Shown in pieces: positions 16,922 through 25,552 of a DNA stretch of 63,242 bases (positions are counted from its first letter, which is position 1; each line of letters opens with the position of its first letter). The notes below the pieces were generated by a model. The model was not told where the DNA came from. It worked only from the letters and a program-made list of their open reading frames with translations, and made no database searches. The DNA comes from an uncultured Chitinophagaceae bacterium (GTDB taxonomy: Bacteria > Bacteroidota > Bacteroidia > Chitinophagales > Chitinophagaceae): assembly GCA_937858715.1 (NCBI GenBank), contig CALLZY010000259.1:1-63242 (forward strand), read 5' to 3'. A program made the position numbers and the translations under genes.

Positions 16922-18961
16922 ATGCCGTTTCAGCTACAATCCCCTTTTCTGCCATCTGGTGATCAGCCGGAAGCTATCCGTCAACTGACAGAGGGGATAC
17001 TTGGTAATGAGCAATATCAGACACTACTGGGTGTAACCGGTAGCGGAAAAACTTTTACTGTTGCAAACGTTATTCAGAATACACAGAGGCCAACACTAGT
17101 GCTAACACATAACAAAACCCTTGTGGCGCAGTTGTATGGTGAGTTCAGGCAATTTTTTCCTGATAATGCTGTCGAGTATTTTGTTTCCTATTACGACTAC
17201 TATCAGCCAGAAGCTTACCTGCCTGTTAGTGACGTTTATATTGAAAAAGACCTGAGTATTAATGAAGAACTGGACAAACTCAGGTTGAGGGCAACAACCA
17301 GTTTGCTAAGCGGTCGCCGGGATATTATTGTTGTGGCTTCGGTAAGCTGTATTTATGGTATGGGCAACCCCACCGATTATGAGAACGGTATCATCAGGAT
17401 AAATAAGGGCCAGGTTATTTCGAGACAAGCATTTCTTCATTCGCTTGTAAATTCTTTGTATAACAGAACGACCGTTGATTTTAACCGCGGCACATTCAGG
17501 GTAAAAGGCGATACGGTTGATATCAATCTTCCTTATGTAGATTATGGCTACCGTGTCACTTTCTTTGGTGATGAAATTGAAGAGATAGAAAGCATTGAAG
17601 TAATTACTGGCAAGCGGATTGGGAGAATGGAAAATGCAGCCATTTTTCCTGCCAACCTGTATGTAGCTCCTAAAGACATTATGCAACAAGTGATGTATGA
17701 GATACAGGATGAAATGTCAGCACAAGCAGAATATTTTAAAACACAAGGTAAATATATCGAAGCGCAACGTATAACTGAACGGGTGAATTATGATTTGGAG
17801 ATGATTAAAGAACTGGGATACTGTAATGGAATTGAAAATTATTCCCGCTTCTTTGACAGAAGGGTGCCCGGCACAAGACCATTCTGTTTGCTGGATTATT
17901 TTCCGAAAGACTACTTGATGATTATTGATGAAAGCCATCAAACAATTCCGCAGGTAAGCGGTATGTATGGTGGCGACAGAAGCCGGAAACTGATTTTGGT
18001 TGATTTTGGTTTCCGCCTGCCTTCAGCATTAGATAACAGGCCGCTTAATTTTCATGAGTTTGAAGCATTGCAAAACCAGGTAGTGTTTGTTTCTGCTACA
18101 CCGGATGATTATGAATTGGAAAAATGCGGCGGTGTGGTAGTGGAGCAGGTGGTAAGACCAACCGGACTATTGGATCCGCCAATTGAAATAAGGCCTTCGG
18201 TAAACCAGATTGATGATCTGCTGGATGAAATTGATAAGCGGGTAACAAAAGGTGACCGGGTGCTCGTTACCACTTTAACCAAACGAATGGCAGAGGAGAT
18301 GGATAAGTATCTGCACAAAATCAACATCAAATCAAAATATATCCATAGCGAGGTGGACACACTGGAACGGGTGGAAATATTGAGGGAACTTCGTCTTGGA
18401 ACAATTGATGTTTTGGTGGGAGTGAATTTATTAAGGGAAGGACTGGATATTCCGGAAGTATCGCTGGTGGCAATACTTGATGCAGACAAAGAGGGATTCT
18501 TAAGAAATGAAAAATCACTCACCCAAACAGCCGGCCGGGCAGCCAGGAATGTGGACGGGCTGGTAATTTTTTATGCAGACAAGATGACGGAGAGTATGCA
18601 GAAAACAATTGATGAAACCAACCGGCGCAGAGAAAAGCAGGTGGCTTACAATATTAAACATAACATCACTCCAAGAACAATTTCAAAATCCACTAAAGAT
18701 GTTTTTGCTCAAACATCAGTTCTGGATATAAAAGGATACGAACCCGGCAAACCGTACACTATTGCCCCGGATGAAGATCTGGTTACCATAGCAGCTGAAG
18801 AACAGGCTGAATACAAGACCATCCCTCAAATGGAAAAAGCCATTTCAAAAATTAAAAAGGAAATGGAAAAAGCTGCCCGCAACCTCGATTTTATGGAAGC
18901 AGCGAGATTAAGAGATGAGATGTTTCTGCTTCAGAAACAGTTGGATACAATGAAAAAATAG
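16922..18961 (+). CDS. uvrB: Excinuclease ABC subunit B
   Basis: A 679-residue UvrB, the damage-verification helicase of nucleotide excision repair. Walker A is GVTGSGKTFT; the beta-hairpin that probes DNA is YYDYYQPEAYLP; helicase motifs DESH (IIDESHQTIPQ), SATP and GLDIPEV...QTAGRAARN follow. The C-terminal UVR domain that contacts UvrC is present (KAARNLDFMEAARLRDEM). Length and domain order are normal. uvrA and uvrC are not in this window. Confidence 0.98.
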   Translation: MPFQLQSPFLPSGDQPEAIRQLTEGILGNEQYQTLLGVTGSGKTFTVANVIQNTQRPTLVLTHNKTLVAQLYGEFRQFFPDNAVEYFVSYYDYYQPEAYLPVSDVYIEKDLSINEELDKLRLRATTSLLSGRRDIIVVASVSCIYGMGNPTDYENGIIRINKGQVISRQAFLHSLVNSLYNRTTVDFNRGTFRVKGDTVDINLPYVDYGYRVTFFGDEIEEIESIEVITGKRIGRMENAAIFPANLYVAPKDIMQQVMYEIQDEMSAQAEYFKTQGKYIEAQRITERVNYDLEMIKELGYCNGIENYSRFFDRRVPGTRPFCLLDYFPKDYLMIIDESHQTIPQVSGMYGGDRSRKLILVDFGFRLPSALDNRPLNFHEFEALQNQVVFVSATPDDYELEKCGGVVVEQVVRPTGLLDPPIEIRPSVNQIDDLLDEIDKRVTKGDRVLVTTLTKRMAEEMDKYLHKINIKSKYIHSEVDTLERVEILRELRLGTIDVLVGVNLLREGLDIPEVSLVAILDADKEGFLRNEKSLTQTAGRAARNVDGLVIFYADKMTESMQKTIDETNRRREKQVAYNIKHNITPRTISKSTKDVFAQTSVLDIKGYEPGKPYTIAPDEDLVTIAAEEQAEYKTIPQMEKAISKIKKEMEKAARNLDFMEAARLRDEMFLLQKQLDTMKK

Positions 18962-18989
18962 GATTCGTAGTTCTACGATTAGTGTCTGC

Positions 18990-19033
18990 GTATTTGTGCC
19001 CAGTTTTCTTAATTAAAAGGGCAAATACTTTTT
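18990..19033 (+). terminator. Probable terminator after uvrB
   Basis: Stem gtatttgtgccc (18990-19001) with gggcaaatac (19019-19028), one bulged T, and five T directly after the stem. Confidence 0.7.
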
Positions 19034-19111
19034 GGCTGAAGTAACCAGTACTATTTTAGCAGTGAAAACCAAGAGTAATCCAATATTTGTAAAACCGTAA
19101 ATCCAGTATTT

Positions 19112-19357
19112 ATGAAAAGACGAGTTCGTAAAATCGCAAACTTCTTTGCGTTCAATCTGCTGTTCTTCGCTTTGTATCTGAACTTCATTCACAAAGACCA
19201 GGCTCCCGCAGTAAGCGGTAGCGTTTCAGCACAGGAATCTCCTGCATCGTATAGTAAGTCCGAAGTTTCAAAAACTGAAGCCCAGGTTGTTGCTGACCAG
19301 TCTTCTGGAAGTGTAACTGCAGCGAACACAGCTCCGTTGAAACTCTCTATCAACTAA
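19112..19357 (+). CDS. Small single-span membrane protein of unknown function
   Basis: An 81-residue protein. A strongly basic start (MKRRVRKIAN) leads into one hydrophobic helix (about 11-27), then a Ser/Ala/Val-rich tail with no motif I recognise. It could be anchored in the inner membrane with the tail in the periplasm, or exported. It lies alone between uvrB and polA, with a terminator before it and a hairpin after it. The ATG start, lack of competing frames and positioned hairpin favour a real gene, but there is no homology evidence by eye. Confidence 0.55.
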   Translation: MKRRVRKIANFFAFNLLFFALYLNFIHKDQAPAVSGSVSAQESPASYSKSEVSKTEAQVVADQSSGSVTAANTAPLKLSIN

Positions 19358-19383
19358 AAAAGCAGCGTTAATAGTAATAATAT

Positions 19384-19420
19384 ACAATCCCGTTTCTGTA
19401 ATAGTGCGGGGCGGGATTGT
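19384..19420. terminator. Hairpin after the small membrane protein gene
   Basis: A perfect 9-bp stem (acaatcccg at 19384-19392, cgggattgt at 19412-19420) with a 19-base loop. The flank is AT-rich but has no clean T-tract, so it may be a weak terminator or a regulatory stem ahead of polA. Confidence 0.4.
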
Positions 19421-19477
19421 TATATAAAAACGCATCCCTTTTTTGGGTAAGGCCTGCCACAAACCTATCTTAGTGGC

Positions 19478-22357
19478 ATGGATAAAAGAGTTTTCCTCCT
19501 CGATGCCTTTGCCCTGGTGTTCCGGGCTTATTATGCCCTCATCCGCAATCCCCGGCTTACTTCCAAAGGAAAAAATACCAATGCACAGTTTGGTTTCACC
19601 AATGCCTTGGTGGAATTGATAAATAAACGAAAGCCATCACATATGGCTGTTTGTTTTGATACTTCTGCTCCCACTGAACGTCACACCGATTTTGCCGATT
19701 ATAAAGCCAACCGCCAGGAAACACCTGAGGATATTCTGGCTGCAGTTCCCGATATAAAAAGGATTATAGAAGGCTTCAATATTCCCATTATTGCGATAGA
19801 TGGCTATGAGGCGGATGATGTAATTGGCACCTTGTCCAAACAAGGCGAAAAAGCCGGTTACGAGGTGTATATGGTTACACCAGACAAAGATTATGGCCAG
19901 CTTGTTTCTGAAAAAATAAAAATTTACAAACCTGCCTACCAGGGAAATGATGCCGAAATATTAGGCCCGGAAGAGGTGTGCAGTAAGTGGAATATTAAAG
20001 ATGTAAGCCAGGTGGTGGATATGCTGGGTATGATGGGCGATGCAGTGGATAATATTCCAGGCATACCGGGAGTGGGAGAAAAAACTGCTGCAAAGTTTTT
20101 GGCCGAATATGGTTCAATGGAAAACACACTGGCGAATGCAGATAAGATAAAAGGAGCGATGGGCGAAAAGGTGAGAAAAGGAGCCGAACTGGCAGTGCTT
20201 TCAAAAAAACTGGCAACGATTATTACAAATGTTCCTGTTGAGTTTCATGAAGAAGACTTCAGGTTAAAGGAGTGGAACAAAGAAAAATTGCAGGATGTGT
20301 TTGCTGAACTTGAGTTCAGGACTTTGGGAAAAAGACTGCTTGGCGAAGAATTTTCAGTTGCCGTTCCGGCAAAATCGGTTGTTGAAAAAGAAATTCTGCA
20401 GGGGATACAGACAGACCTTTTTGGGAATATTATTGAAGAACAGAAACCAGTTCGCAAGCACTCTATTGGGGAGGTCAGAGGTCAGAAATCAGAGGATACA
20501 GAAGTGTCTTCTTCTGAGGGCTTTCCGGAGGTCGTAAGAAACATAAATAATATACCCCACAATTATATTGCTGTTGAGGATGAGGAATCAATCAAGTTAC
20601 TGGTGGGTAAACTGAATCAGCATCATGAAATTTGTTTTGATACAGAAACAACAGGTATTGATGCAAATGATGCCGAGTTAGTGGGATTGAGTTTTTCTGT
20701 AAAATCCGGCGAAGCCTGGTATGTTCCCTGCCCGGCTGAGCAGGTTAAAACAAAAAAGATATTATCACACTTCAAAGAATTGTTTTCTGACCGGACAAAA
20801 ACATGGATTGGACAAAACACCAAGTACGATATGCTGGTGCTGAAATGGTACGGCATTGAACTGGCCGGAAACATTTTCGATACCATGCTGGCGCATTATG
20901 TTATAGAGCCGGATGGCAAGAGGAGTATGGACGACCTAAGTGAAAAGTATCTTGGATATGAACCGGTACATATTGAGGAGCTGATTGGCAAGAAAGGGAA
21001 AACCCAGGGTAGTATGCGGGACGTGGAGATTGAAAAGATAAAGGAATATGCCGGAGAGGATGCCGATATAACTTTACAGCTAAAGCACATCTTTACCCCA
21101 TTATTGAAAGAAAGAGAAGTTGAAAAGGTGTTCAGTGAAGTGGAGAATCCGCTGGTGAAAGTATTGGTGGATATGGAGTATGAAGGAATTAAAATTGATG
21201 TGGACTTTCTCAACGATTACTCAAAAGAACTGGAGAAAGACGCCAAACGGGCAGAAGAAAGTGTATATAAGCAAGCCGGTGTTCGTTTTAATCTCGCTTC
21301 ACCAAAGCAATTAGGTGAAGTACTTTTTGATAAACTGAAACTTGACCCGTCAGCAAAAAAGACCAAGACCGGACAATACCAAACCGGTGAAGATGTATTG
21401 CTGAAGCTGGCAGCAAAGGGAAATCAGATAGTAGATGATATCCTTGCTTTCAGGGAACTGACCAAACTGAAATCAACTTATGTGGATGCTTTGCCTGCAT
21501 TGATAAACAGAAAAACCGGAAGGGTGCATACCACTTACGGCCAGGCTGTGGCGGTAACAGGAAGGCTTGCCAGCAACAACCCTAACCTGCAGAATATTCC
21601 GGTTCGTACGGAAAGGGGAAAGGAAATCCGCAAGGCATTTATTCCAAGAGATGATAACCATATTCTGCTTTCTGCAGATTACTCGCAAATAGAGCTGAGA
21701 ATAGTTGCTGCTATCAGTGGGGATGCAAATATGTGCAAAGCATTCAAAGAAGGAACGGACATCCATACCGCCACAGCTGCAAGGGTGTATAATGTGGCAG
21801 AGTCTGACGTAACCAAAGAAATGCGCTACAAAGCAAAGAGTGTAAACTTTGGAATCATTTATGGACAGGGAGCATTTGGTTTGGCAGATAATCTGGGCAT
21901 TTCAAGAACGGAGGCCAAAGAGATAATTGATAACTATAAGAAAGAGTTTCCAGGGATTCAGAAGTATATGGATGATACTATCAATTTTGCAAGAGAACAT
22001 GGCTATGTACAAACGCTGATGGGGCGGAAAAGATGGCTACGAGATATTAACTCGTCTAACTTCACTGTTCGTGGTTTTGCAGAAAGAAATGCCATCAACT
22101 CGCCAATACAAGGAACGGCCGCTGATATGATAAAACTGGCCATGCAGAAAGTACATGCGGCTATGCAGAAAGAAAAAATGAAAAGTAAAATGATTCTACA
22201 GGTACATGATGAACTTGTGTTTGATGCCCTGACTGCCGAAGTGAATGAACTGAAACCTTTGATAATTGAAAATATGCAGATTGCTTTACCGCTTCCCCAG
22301 GATGTGCCGGTTATTGCAGAATGCGGTGAAGGGAAAAACTGGCTTGAAGCCCATTAA
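19478..22357 (+). CDS. polA: DNA polymerase I
   Basis: A 959-residue three-domain enzyme for Okazaki fragment processing and repair synthesis. The 5'-3' flap nuclease domain occupies about 1-290. The 3'-5' exonuclease domain (about 365-560) keeps ExoI FDTETTG, ExoII GQNTKYD and ExoIII YAGEDAD, so proofreading should be active. The polymerase domain (about 570-959) has motif A DYSQIELR, motif B RYKAKSVNFGIIYG and motif C QVHDELVFD. The linker around residues 328-350 contains a low-complexity insertion (GEVRGQKSED) encoded by a repeat element described separately. Confidence 0.98.
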   Translation: MDKRVFLLDAFALVFRAYYALIRNPRLTSKGKNTNAQFGFTNALVELINKRKPSHMAVCFDTSAPTERHTDFADYKANRQETPEDILAAVPDIKRIIEGFNIPIIAIDGYEADDVIGTLSKQGEKAGYEVYMVTPDKDYGQLVSEKIKIYKPAYQGNDAEILGPEEVCSKWNIKDVSQVVDMLGMMGDAVDNIPGIPGVGEKTAAKFLAEYGSMENTLANADKIKGAMGEKVRKGAELAVLSKKLATIITNVPVEFHEEDFRLKEWNKEKLQDVFAELEFRTLGKRLLGEEFSVAVPAKSVVEKEILQGIQTDLFGNIIEEQKPVRKHSIGEVRGQKSEDTEVSSSEGFPEVVRNINNIPHNYIAVEDEESIKLLVGKLNQHHEICFDTETTGIDANDAELVGLSFSVKSGEAWYVPCPAEQVKTKKILSHFKELFSDRTKTWIGQNTKYDMLVLKWYGIELAGNIFDTMLAHYVIEPDGKRSMDDLSEKYLGYEPVHIEELIGKKGKTQGSMRDVEIEKIKEYAGEDADITLQLKHIFTPLLKEREVEKVFSEVENPLVKVLVDMEYEGIKIDVDFLNDYSKELEKDAKRAEESVYKQAGVRFNLASPKQLGEVLFDKLKLDPSAKKTKTGQYQTGEDVLLKLAAKGNQIVDDILAFRELTKLKSTYVDALPALINRKTGRVHTTYGQAVAVTGRLASNNPNLQNIPVRTERGKEIRKAFIPRDDNHILLSADYSQIELRIVAAISGDANMCKAFKEGTDIHTATAARVYNVAESDVTKEMRYKAKSVNFGIIYGQGAFGLADNLGISRTEAKEIIDNYKKEFPGIQKYMDDTINFAREHGYVQTLMGRKRWLRDINSSNFTVRGFAERNAINSPIQGTAADMIKLAMQKVHAAMQKEKMKSKMILQVHDELVFDALTAEVNELKPLIIENMQIALPLPQDVPVIAECGEGKNWLEAH
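20471..20495 (+). repeat. Purine-rich gaggtcagaggtcag repeat inside polA
   Basis: Two and a half units of a roughly 10-base gaRgtcagaRgt pattern, in frame in the linker between the nuclease and exonuclease domains of DNA polymerase I (residues 332-339). It matches the element at 50118-50142 (opposite strand) at 19 of 25 positions, with most differences being A/G changes. Confidence 0.6.
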
Positions 22358-22371
22358 GATATAAGAAACGT

Positions 22372-23019
22372 ATGCACTCAACTATTTATTATTGTTACGA
22401 CGCTTACTGTGGATGGTGCTATGGCTTCAGCCCAGTCATTAAAAAACTTGCTGAAGAATACAAGAGCAAAATAAGCTTTGAAGTTCTTTCTGGCGGGATG
22501 ATTCCGAAAGAAAATGCCCGTCATATCAGTTCCATTGCATCGTACATACAAGGGGCCTACAAGCAGGTAGAAGAAATGACCGGAGTGAAATTTGGCGACG
22601 ACTATCTATGGCATATTTTCAATCCGGAGCAGAGCGACTGGTTCCAGCATTCCGAAAAATCGGCTGTAGCCCTTTGCATATTCAAAGAAAGATATCCCGG
22701 TCAACAGGTTGCCTTTGCTGCCGATTTGCAATATGCCCTTCATTATGAAGGCAGGGATTTAACCGATGACGAAGCTTATCGTCACCTGTTGAGCAAGTAT
22801 AATATTCAGGAAGAAGATTTTTATGTAAAACTGAATAGTGAAGAATATCTTGAAAAAGCAAAGTATGAATTTGCTCTTTGCAGGCAGTTACAGGCTACCA
22901 GTTTTCCGCAAGTGTTAATCCAGGTTGCTGAGCACAAGTTCTATTTGTTGGCAAAGGGTTATACAGATTATGAAGCCCTGAAGTCAAGAATTGACTCAGT
23001 TTTGGCAGAAGCGGTCTAA
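22372..23019 (+). CDS. DsbA-family (FrnE-like) thioredoxin-fold protein
   Basis: A 215-residue cytoplasmic DsbA-like protein without a signal peptide. The redox motif CGWC lies near residue 12 in YCYDAYCGWCYGFSP, followed by an alpha-helical insertion and a C-terminal thioredoxin half with the cis-Pro segment ATSFPQVLI. FrnE/2-hydroxychromene isomerase-like proteins act in disulfide exchange or polyketide-like isomerisation; the role here is not determined. It starts 15 bases after polA and may share its transcript. The next gene, an ECF sigma factor, has its own upstream region. Confidence 0.82.
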   Translation: MHSTIYYCYDAYCGWCYGFSPVIKKLAEEYKSKISFEVLSGGMIPKENARHISSIASYIQGAYKQVEEMTGVKFGDDYLWHIFNPEQSDWFQHSEKSAVALCIFKERYPGQQVAFAADLQYALHYEGRDLTDDEAYRHLLSKYNIQEEDFYVKLNSEEYLEKAKYEFALCRQLQATSFPQVLIQVAEHKFYLLAKGYTDYEALKSRIDSVLAEAV

Positions 23020-23053
23020 TCGGCATAATTGCATTTCTCAAACTCATAAGGCG

Positions 23054-23071
23054 GTGTAACATTCGTTACAC
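23054..23071 (+). promoter_or_regulatory. gtgtaac-N4-gttacac inverted repeat upstream of the ECF sigma gene
   Basis: A perfect 7-bp inverted repeat with a 4-base spacer, about 80 bases upstream of the sigma factor ATG. The half-site tgtaac resembles the -35 element recognised by many ECF sigma factors, so it may be the autoregulated promoter, with cagtatt or gtcc downstream as -10 candidates. Alternatively it is an operator. Confidence 0.4.
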
Positions 23072-23151
23072 ATTGTCAGTATTGTCCTTTATATATTTAC
23101 TTTCAGACCATAAGATTTTTTTTAGGAAGGGGTCTAATTTGCAATAACCTG

Positions 23152-23700
23152 ATGCAGGATGCAGAATTGATACAAAACGTTCTTTCCGGAAACCAGAAAG
23201 ACTACGAACAGTTGGTGAAAAAATATCAAACCAATGTGTTCCGTACCGTCATTGGCATACTGCACAATAAGGAAGATGCTGAAGAGATAACACAGGATGT
23301 ATTCATAAAGGCCTATCAGTCGCTTTCTTCATTCTCCGGAAAGTCGGCTTTTTCTACCTGGCTCTACCGGATAGCAATTAATGCAAGTATCAGCTACTTA
23401 AGGAAAAAGAAAAGAAGAGGGCTATGGGTTGAACTGACCGGTTTTTTTCAAATTCAGGCAAAAGAAAAAAGTGCCGAGGCGGAACTAACAGAAAAAAGTG
23501 GTCAACACCTGGTTCGCCAGGCAATAGATGGCTTGCCGGATAAACAGAAGCTTGCGTTTGTTCTTACCAAATATGAGGAGCTATCGCAAAGACAAGTGGC
23601 TGAAATATTGCAAATTACAGAGGGAGCCGTAGAACAGTTGGTGGTAAGGGCAAAGGTCAATCTGAGAAAGAAATTAGCCGGAGTATTCCGGGAACCGTAG
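23152..23700 (+). CDS. ECF-type RNA polymerase sigma factor
   Basis: A 182-residue sigma-70 family ECF factor. Region 2 (about 22-95) includes EEITQDVFIKAYQSLSSF and FSTWLYRIAINASISYLRKKKRR; region 4 (about 128-178) has LPDKQKLAFVLTKYEELSQRQVAEIL and the recognition helix around GAVEQLVVRAKVNLRKKL. Region 3 is absent, as expected. It heads a four-gene unit with a membrane-anchored partner, a CpxP/CnrX-like periplasmic protein and a small secreted protein, which points to an envelope or metal stress response. Confidence 0.94.
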   Translation: MQDAELIQNVLSGNQKDYEQLVKKYQTNVFRTVIGILHNKEDAEEITQDVFIKAYQSLSSFSGKSAFSTWLYRIAINASISYLRKKKRRGLWVELTGFFQIQAKEKSAEAELTEKSGQHLVRQAIDGLPDKQKLAFVLTKYEELSQRQVAEILQITEGAVEQLVVRAKVNLRKKLAGVFREP

Positions 23701-23743
23701 GATTATAAAAGAAAAGTTGTCAAATATTTTAATCAGCACAATT

Positions 23744-24052
23744 ATGAATAAAAGAAATGATGTTGATCTTCTTGTAGAGCAGTTTATTGTGGAAGAAAAA
23801 TCCATCGAACATAATCCTTTTCTGAGTACAAGGGTTATGGCTGTGCTGGACAACAAGAAACAACAGAATGTTAAAAGACTGTCGCCTGTGCTGAGGGCCG
23901 CTATAGTTTCATTTGGTTTTGCGGCCGCAGTCTTTGTTGGTTTTGCTGCAGGTAATTTGTATAATACGGAGGATAAAAAAGCAGAGGTGGTACTGGTTAA
24001 TGACGATGCTATGGAGCATTTTGCATTTTATAAGGACATAGAAAATGAATAA
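23744..24052 (+). CDS. Putative membrane-anchored anti-sigma factor
   Basis: A 102-residue protein with an N-terminal cytoplasmic stretch (1-48), one membrane helix (about 50-70, AAIVSFGFAAAVFVGFAAG) and a short periplasmic tail. It lacks the His-x3-Cys-x2-Cys zinc motif of ZAS anti-sigma factors. Its place directly after the ECF sigma gene and before a CpxP/CnrX-like gene parallels CnrY/NccY-type anti-sigma factors, which also lack zinc. ATG 23744 is chosen over an upstream TTG. The role is inferred from context and topology. Confidence 0.6.
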   Translation: MNKRNDVDLLVEQFIVEEKSIEHNPFLSTRVMAVLDNKKQQNVKRLSPVLRAAIVSFGFAAAVFVGFAAGNLYNTEDKKAEVVLVNDDAMEHFAFYKDIENE

Positions 24053-24061
24053 AGGAGTATG

Positions 24062-24589
24062 ATGCGCAAGACACAAATATTAACATGGGCTGTTGTTTTT
24101 CTTGCTGTAACAAACGCCGTTACGATAGGAACAATCCTTTATCACAACTACCAGGAAAGTCAGGAAAAAACAAATGTTGCCATAAACAGTGCAGACGGAA
24201 GTAATATGATTAATGGAAGGTATCTTAGGCAAACGCTGGGCTTTGATGCTGAACAAATAGCCTCATTCAGAGAGATTAATCAGCAGTTCAGACCCGCTGT
24301 GTACGATCTTACTATTTTGATTGATTCTTTAAAAACAAATATGTTCAGTGAAATGCAAAAATCATCGCCGGATACTGTTTTGCTTAGAAAGCTGTCTGCC
24401 AGCATCGGTGAAATGCACGGACAGTTAAAGTATGAAACATATAATTTCTTTTTGCGGCTGAAAAATATTTGCACACCCGAACAGGCGAAAGAATTAGAAA
24501 AGACTTTTCAACCTTTATTTAAAACTGAAGGCATAACACATCCTCCTTACCGGCACAGGTACAGGGGAGGGTTTCAAAAAGATTCATAA
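24062..24589 (+). CDS. CpxP/CnrX-like periplasmic sensor or chaperone
   Basis: A 175-residue membrane-anchored periplasmic protein. One N-terminal helix (about 6-25) is followed by an all-alpha domain with the pattern LRQTLGFDAEQIASFREINQQFRPAVYDL and a second repeat CTPEQAKELEKTFQPLF, the LTxxQ-type motif of the Spy/CpxP/CnrX group. In CnrX-type systems the domain senses metal ions and releases the sigma factor. AAAGGAG lies 4 bases before the ATG at 24062, one of the few clear ribosome binding sites here, so I choose this ATG over the one at 24059. No His/Met-rich metal site is evident apart from HPPYRHRYR at the C-terminus. Confidence 0.75.
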   Translation: MRKTQILTWAVVFLAVTNAVTIGTILYHNYQESQEKTNVAINSADGSNMINGRYLRQTLGFDAEQIASFREINQQFRPAVYDLTILIDSLKTNMFSEMQKSSPDTVLLRKLSASIGEMHGQLKYETYNFFLRLKNICTPEQAKELEKTFQPLFKTEGITHPPYRHRYRGGFQKDS

Positions 24590-24605
24590 CAACAAATATT
24601 GAAAC

Positions 24606-24893
24606 ATGAAAAAGATGATTCTGACAGCAATCGTAATGGTTGCTCTGGGCAGCGTATTGTCTGCTCAAACAACAAAACCTGTAACAAGGAACAATGGCAC
24701 TAACAAAAACAGTTCTGCTTATGTTGATGCCAACAAGAACAATGTGTGTGACAATTTTGAAAACAACACAAGGCCTTATGCGGGCAGGGGGCAGCAGTTT
24801 CGCAGGGGCGGTGGCGGCAATGGCTGTGGTATGGGCAATCGGTTCGGTCGTGGTAATGGGCAATGCCGCAGAGGCGGTGGATGGCGTTCATAA
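24606..24893 (+). CDS. Small secreted Gly/Arg-rich protein with an EF-hand-like loop
   Basis: A 95-residue protein: signal peptide (1-20, ending LSAQ), a Thr/Asn-rich stretch, one EF-hand or dockerin-like loop YVDANKNNVCDNFE (about 39-52), and a Gly/Arg-rich C-terminus with two Cys (GGGGNGCGMGN and GNGQCRRGGG). The DxNxNxxCDxxE spacing suggests calcium or another metal ion. It is the last gene of the ECF unit. The exact function is unknown; metal binding is inference. A different-frame overlap of similar length on this strand is not credible. Confidence 0.7.
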   Translation: MKKMILTAIVMVALGSVLSAQTTKPVTRNNGTNKNSSAYVDANKNNVCDNFENNTRPYAGRGQQFRRGGGGNGCGMGNRFGRGNGQCRRGGGWRS

Positions 24894-24989
24894 TTTTTTG
24901 ATTACTGGTTAAACCAATCAGGGTGAGGATAATCAAATTGCAGGAATAAAAATTTCGCTATTTTAAGCCATATAAAATAGTTACAGATT

Positions 24990-25493
24990 ATGCAGGTGAC
25001 AATAAGAAGATGGAAGTATGAAGATTTAAGCAGTCTGGTTTTTCATGCAAACAACATTAATGTGTGGAATAATGTCCGCAATTATTTTCCTCACCCTTAC
25101 ACCGAAGAAAATGGAAGAGCATGGCTTGATAAGGTAGTGGAACCGGAGCCAGTAATAAATATGGCAATTGATGTTGATGGCGAGGCTGTAGGTGGAATTG
25201 GGTTGATTTTGAATGGTGATGTTTATATTAAGTCTGCCGAAATAGGTTATTGGCTTGGGGAGTCTTTTTGGGGTAAAGGGGTTACGACTGAAGCTGTACG
25301 GCAAATGACTGAATATGTGTTTTATTATTTTGATTTAGTTAGGCTATATGCAGAAGTTTTTGAGAGTAACAAGGCATCAATGAGAGTTTTGGAAAAAAAT
25401 GGCTATTACCTGGAAGGTGTTCGAAGGAAAGCTGTTTTTAAAAATGAAAAACTGATGGACGATTATATATGGGTGAAACTGCGGCCATACTGA
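24990..25493 (+). CDS. GNAT-family N-acetyltransferase (RimJ/RimL type)
   Basis: A 167-residue acetyl-CoA-dependent acyltransferase. The acetyl-CoA-binding region EIGYWLGESFWGKGVTTEAVRQM is clear, and RLYAEVFESNKASMRVLEKNGYYLEGVRRKAVF is the family C-terminal half. Substrates in this subfamily are amino termini of ribosomal proteins or small amines, which cannot be distinguished here. It ends 59 bases before the PqqD-like gene and reads in the same direction, so it could be the first gene of that operon or an independent neighbour. Confidence 0.88.
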   Translation: MQVTIRRWKYEDLSSLVFHANNINVWNNVRNYFPHPYTEENGRAWLDKVVEPEPVINMAIDVDGEAVGGIGLILNGDVYIKSAEIGYWLGESFWGKGVTTEAVRQMTEYVFYYFDLVRLYAEVFESNKASMRVLEKNGYYLEGVRRKAVFKNEKLMDDYIWVKLRPY

Positions 25494-25552
25494 TCTTGTG
25501 CTGAGGTTAAGGTTAAAATTTTTACATCTGACATTTCTGAAAACTGCCCGTT

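Noticed and set aside
24694-24912. Frame overlapping the Gly/Arg-rich secreted protein
   Set aside because: The frame with a signal peptide and EF-hand-like motif is the credible one.
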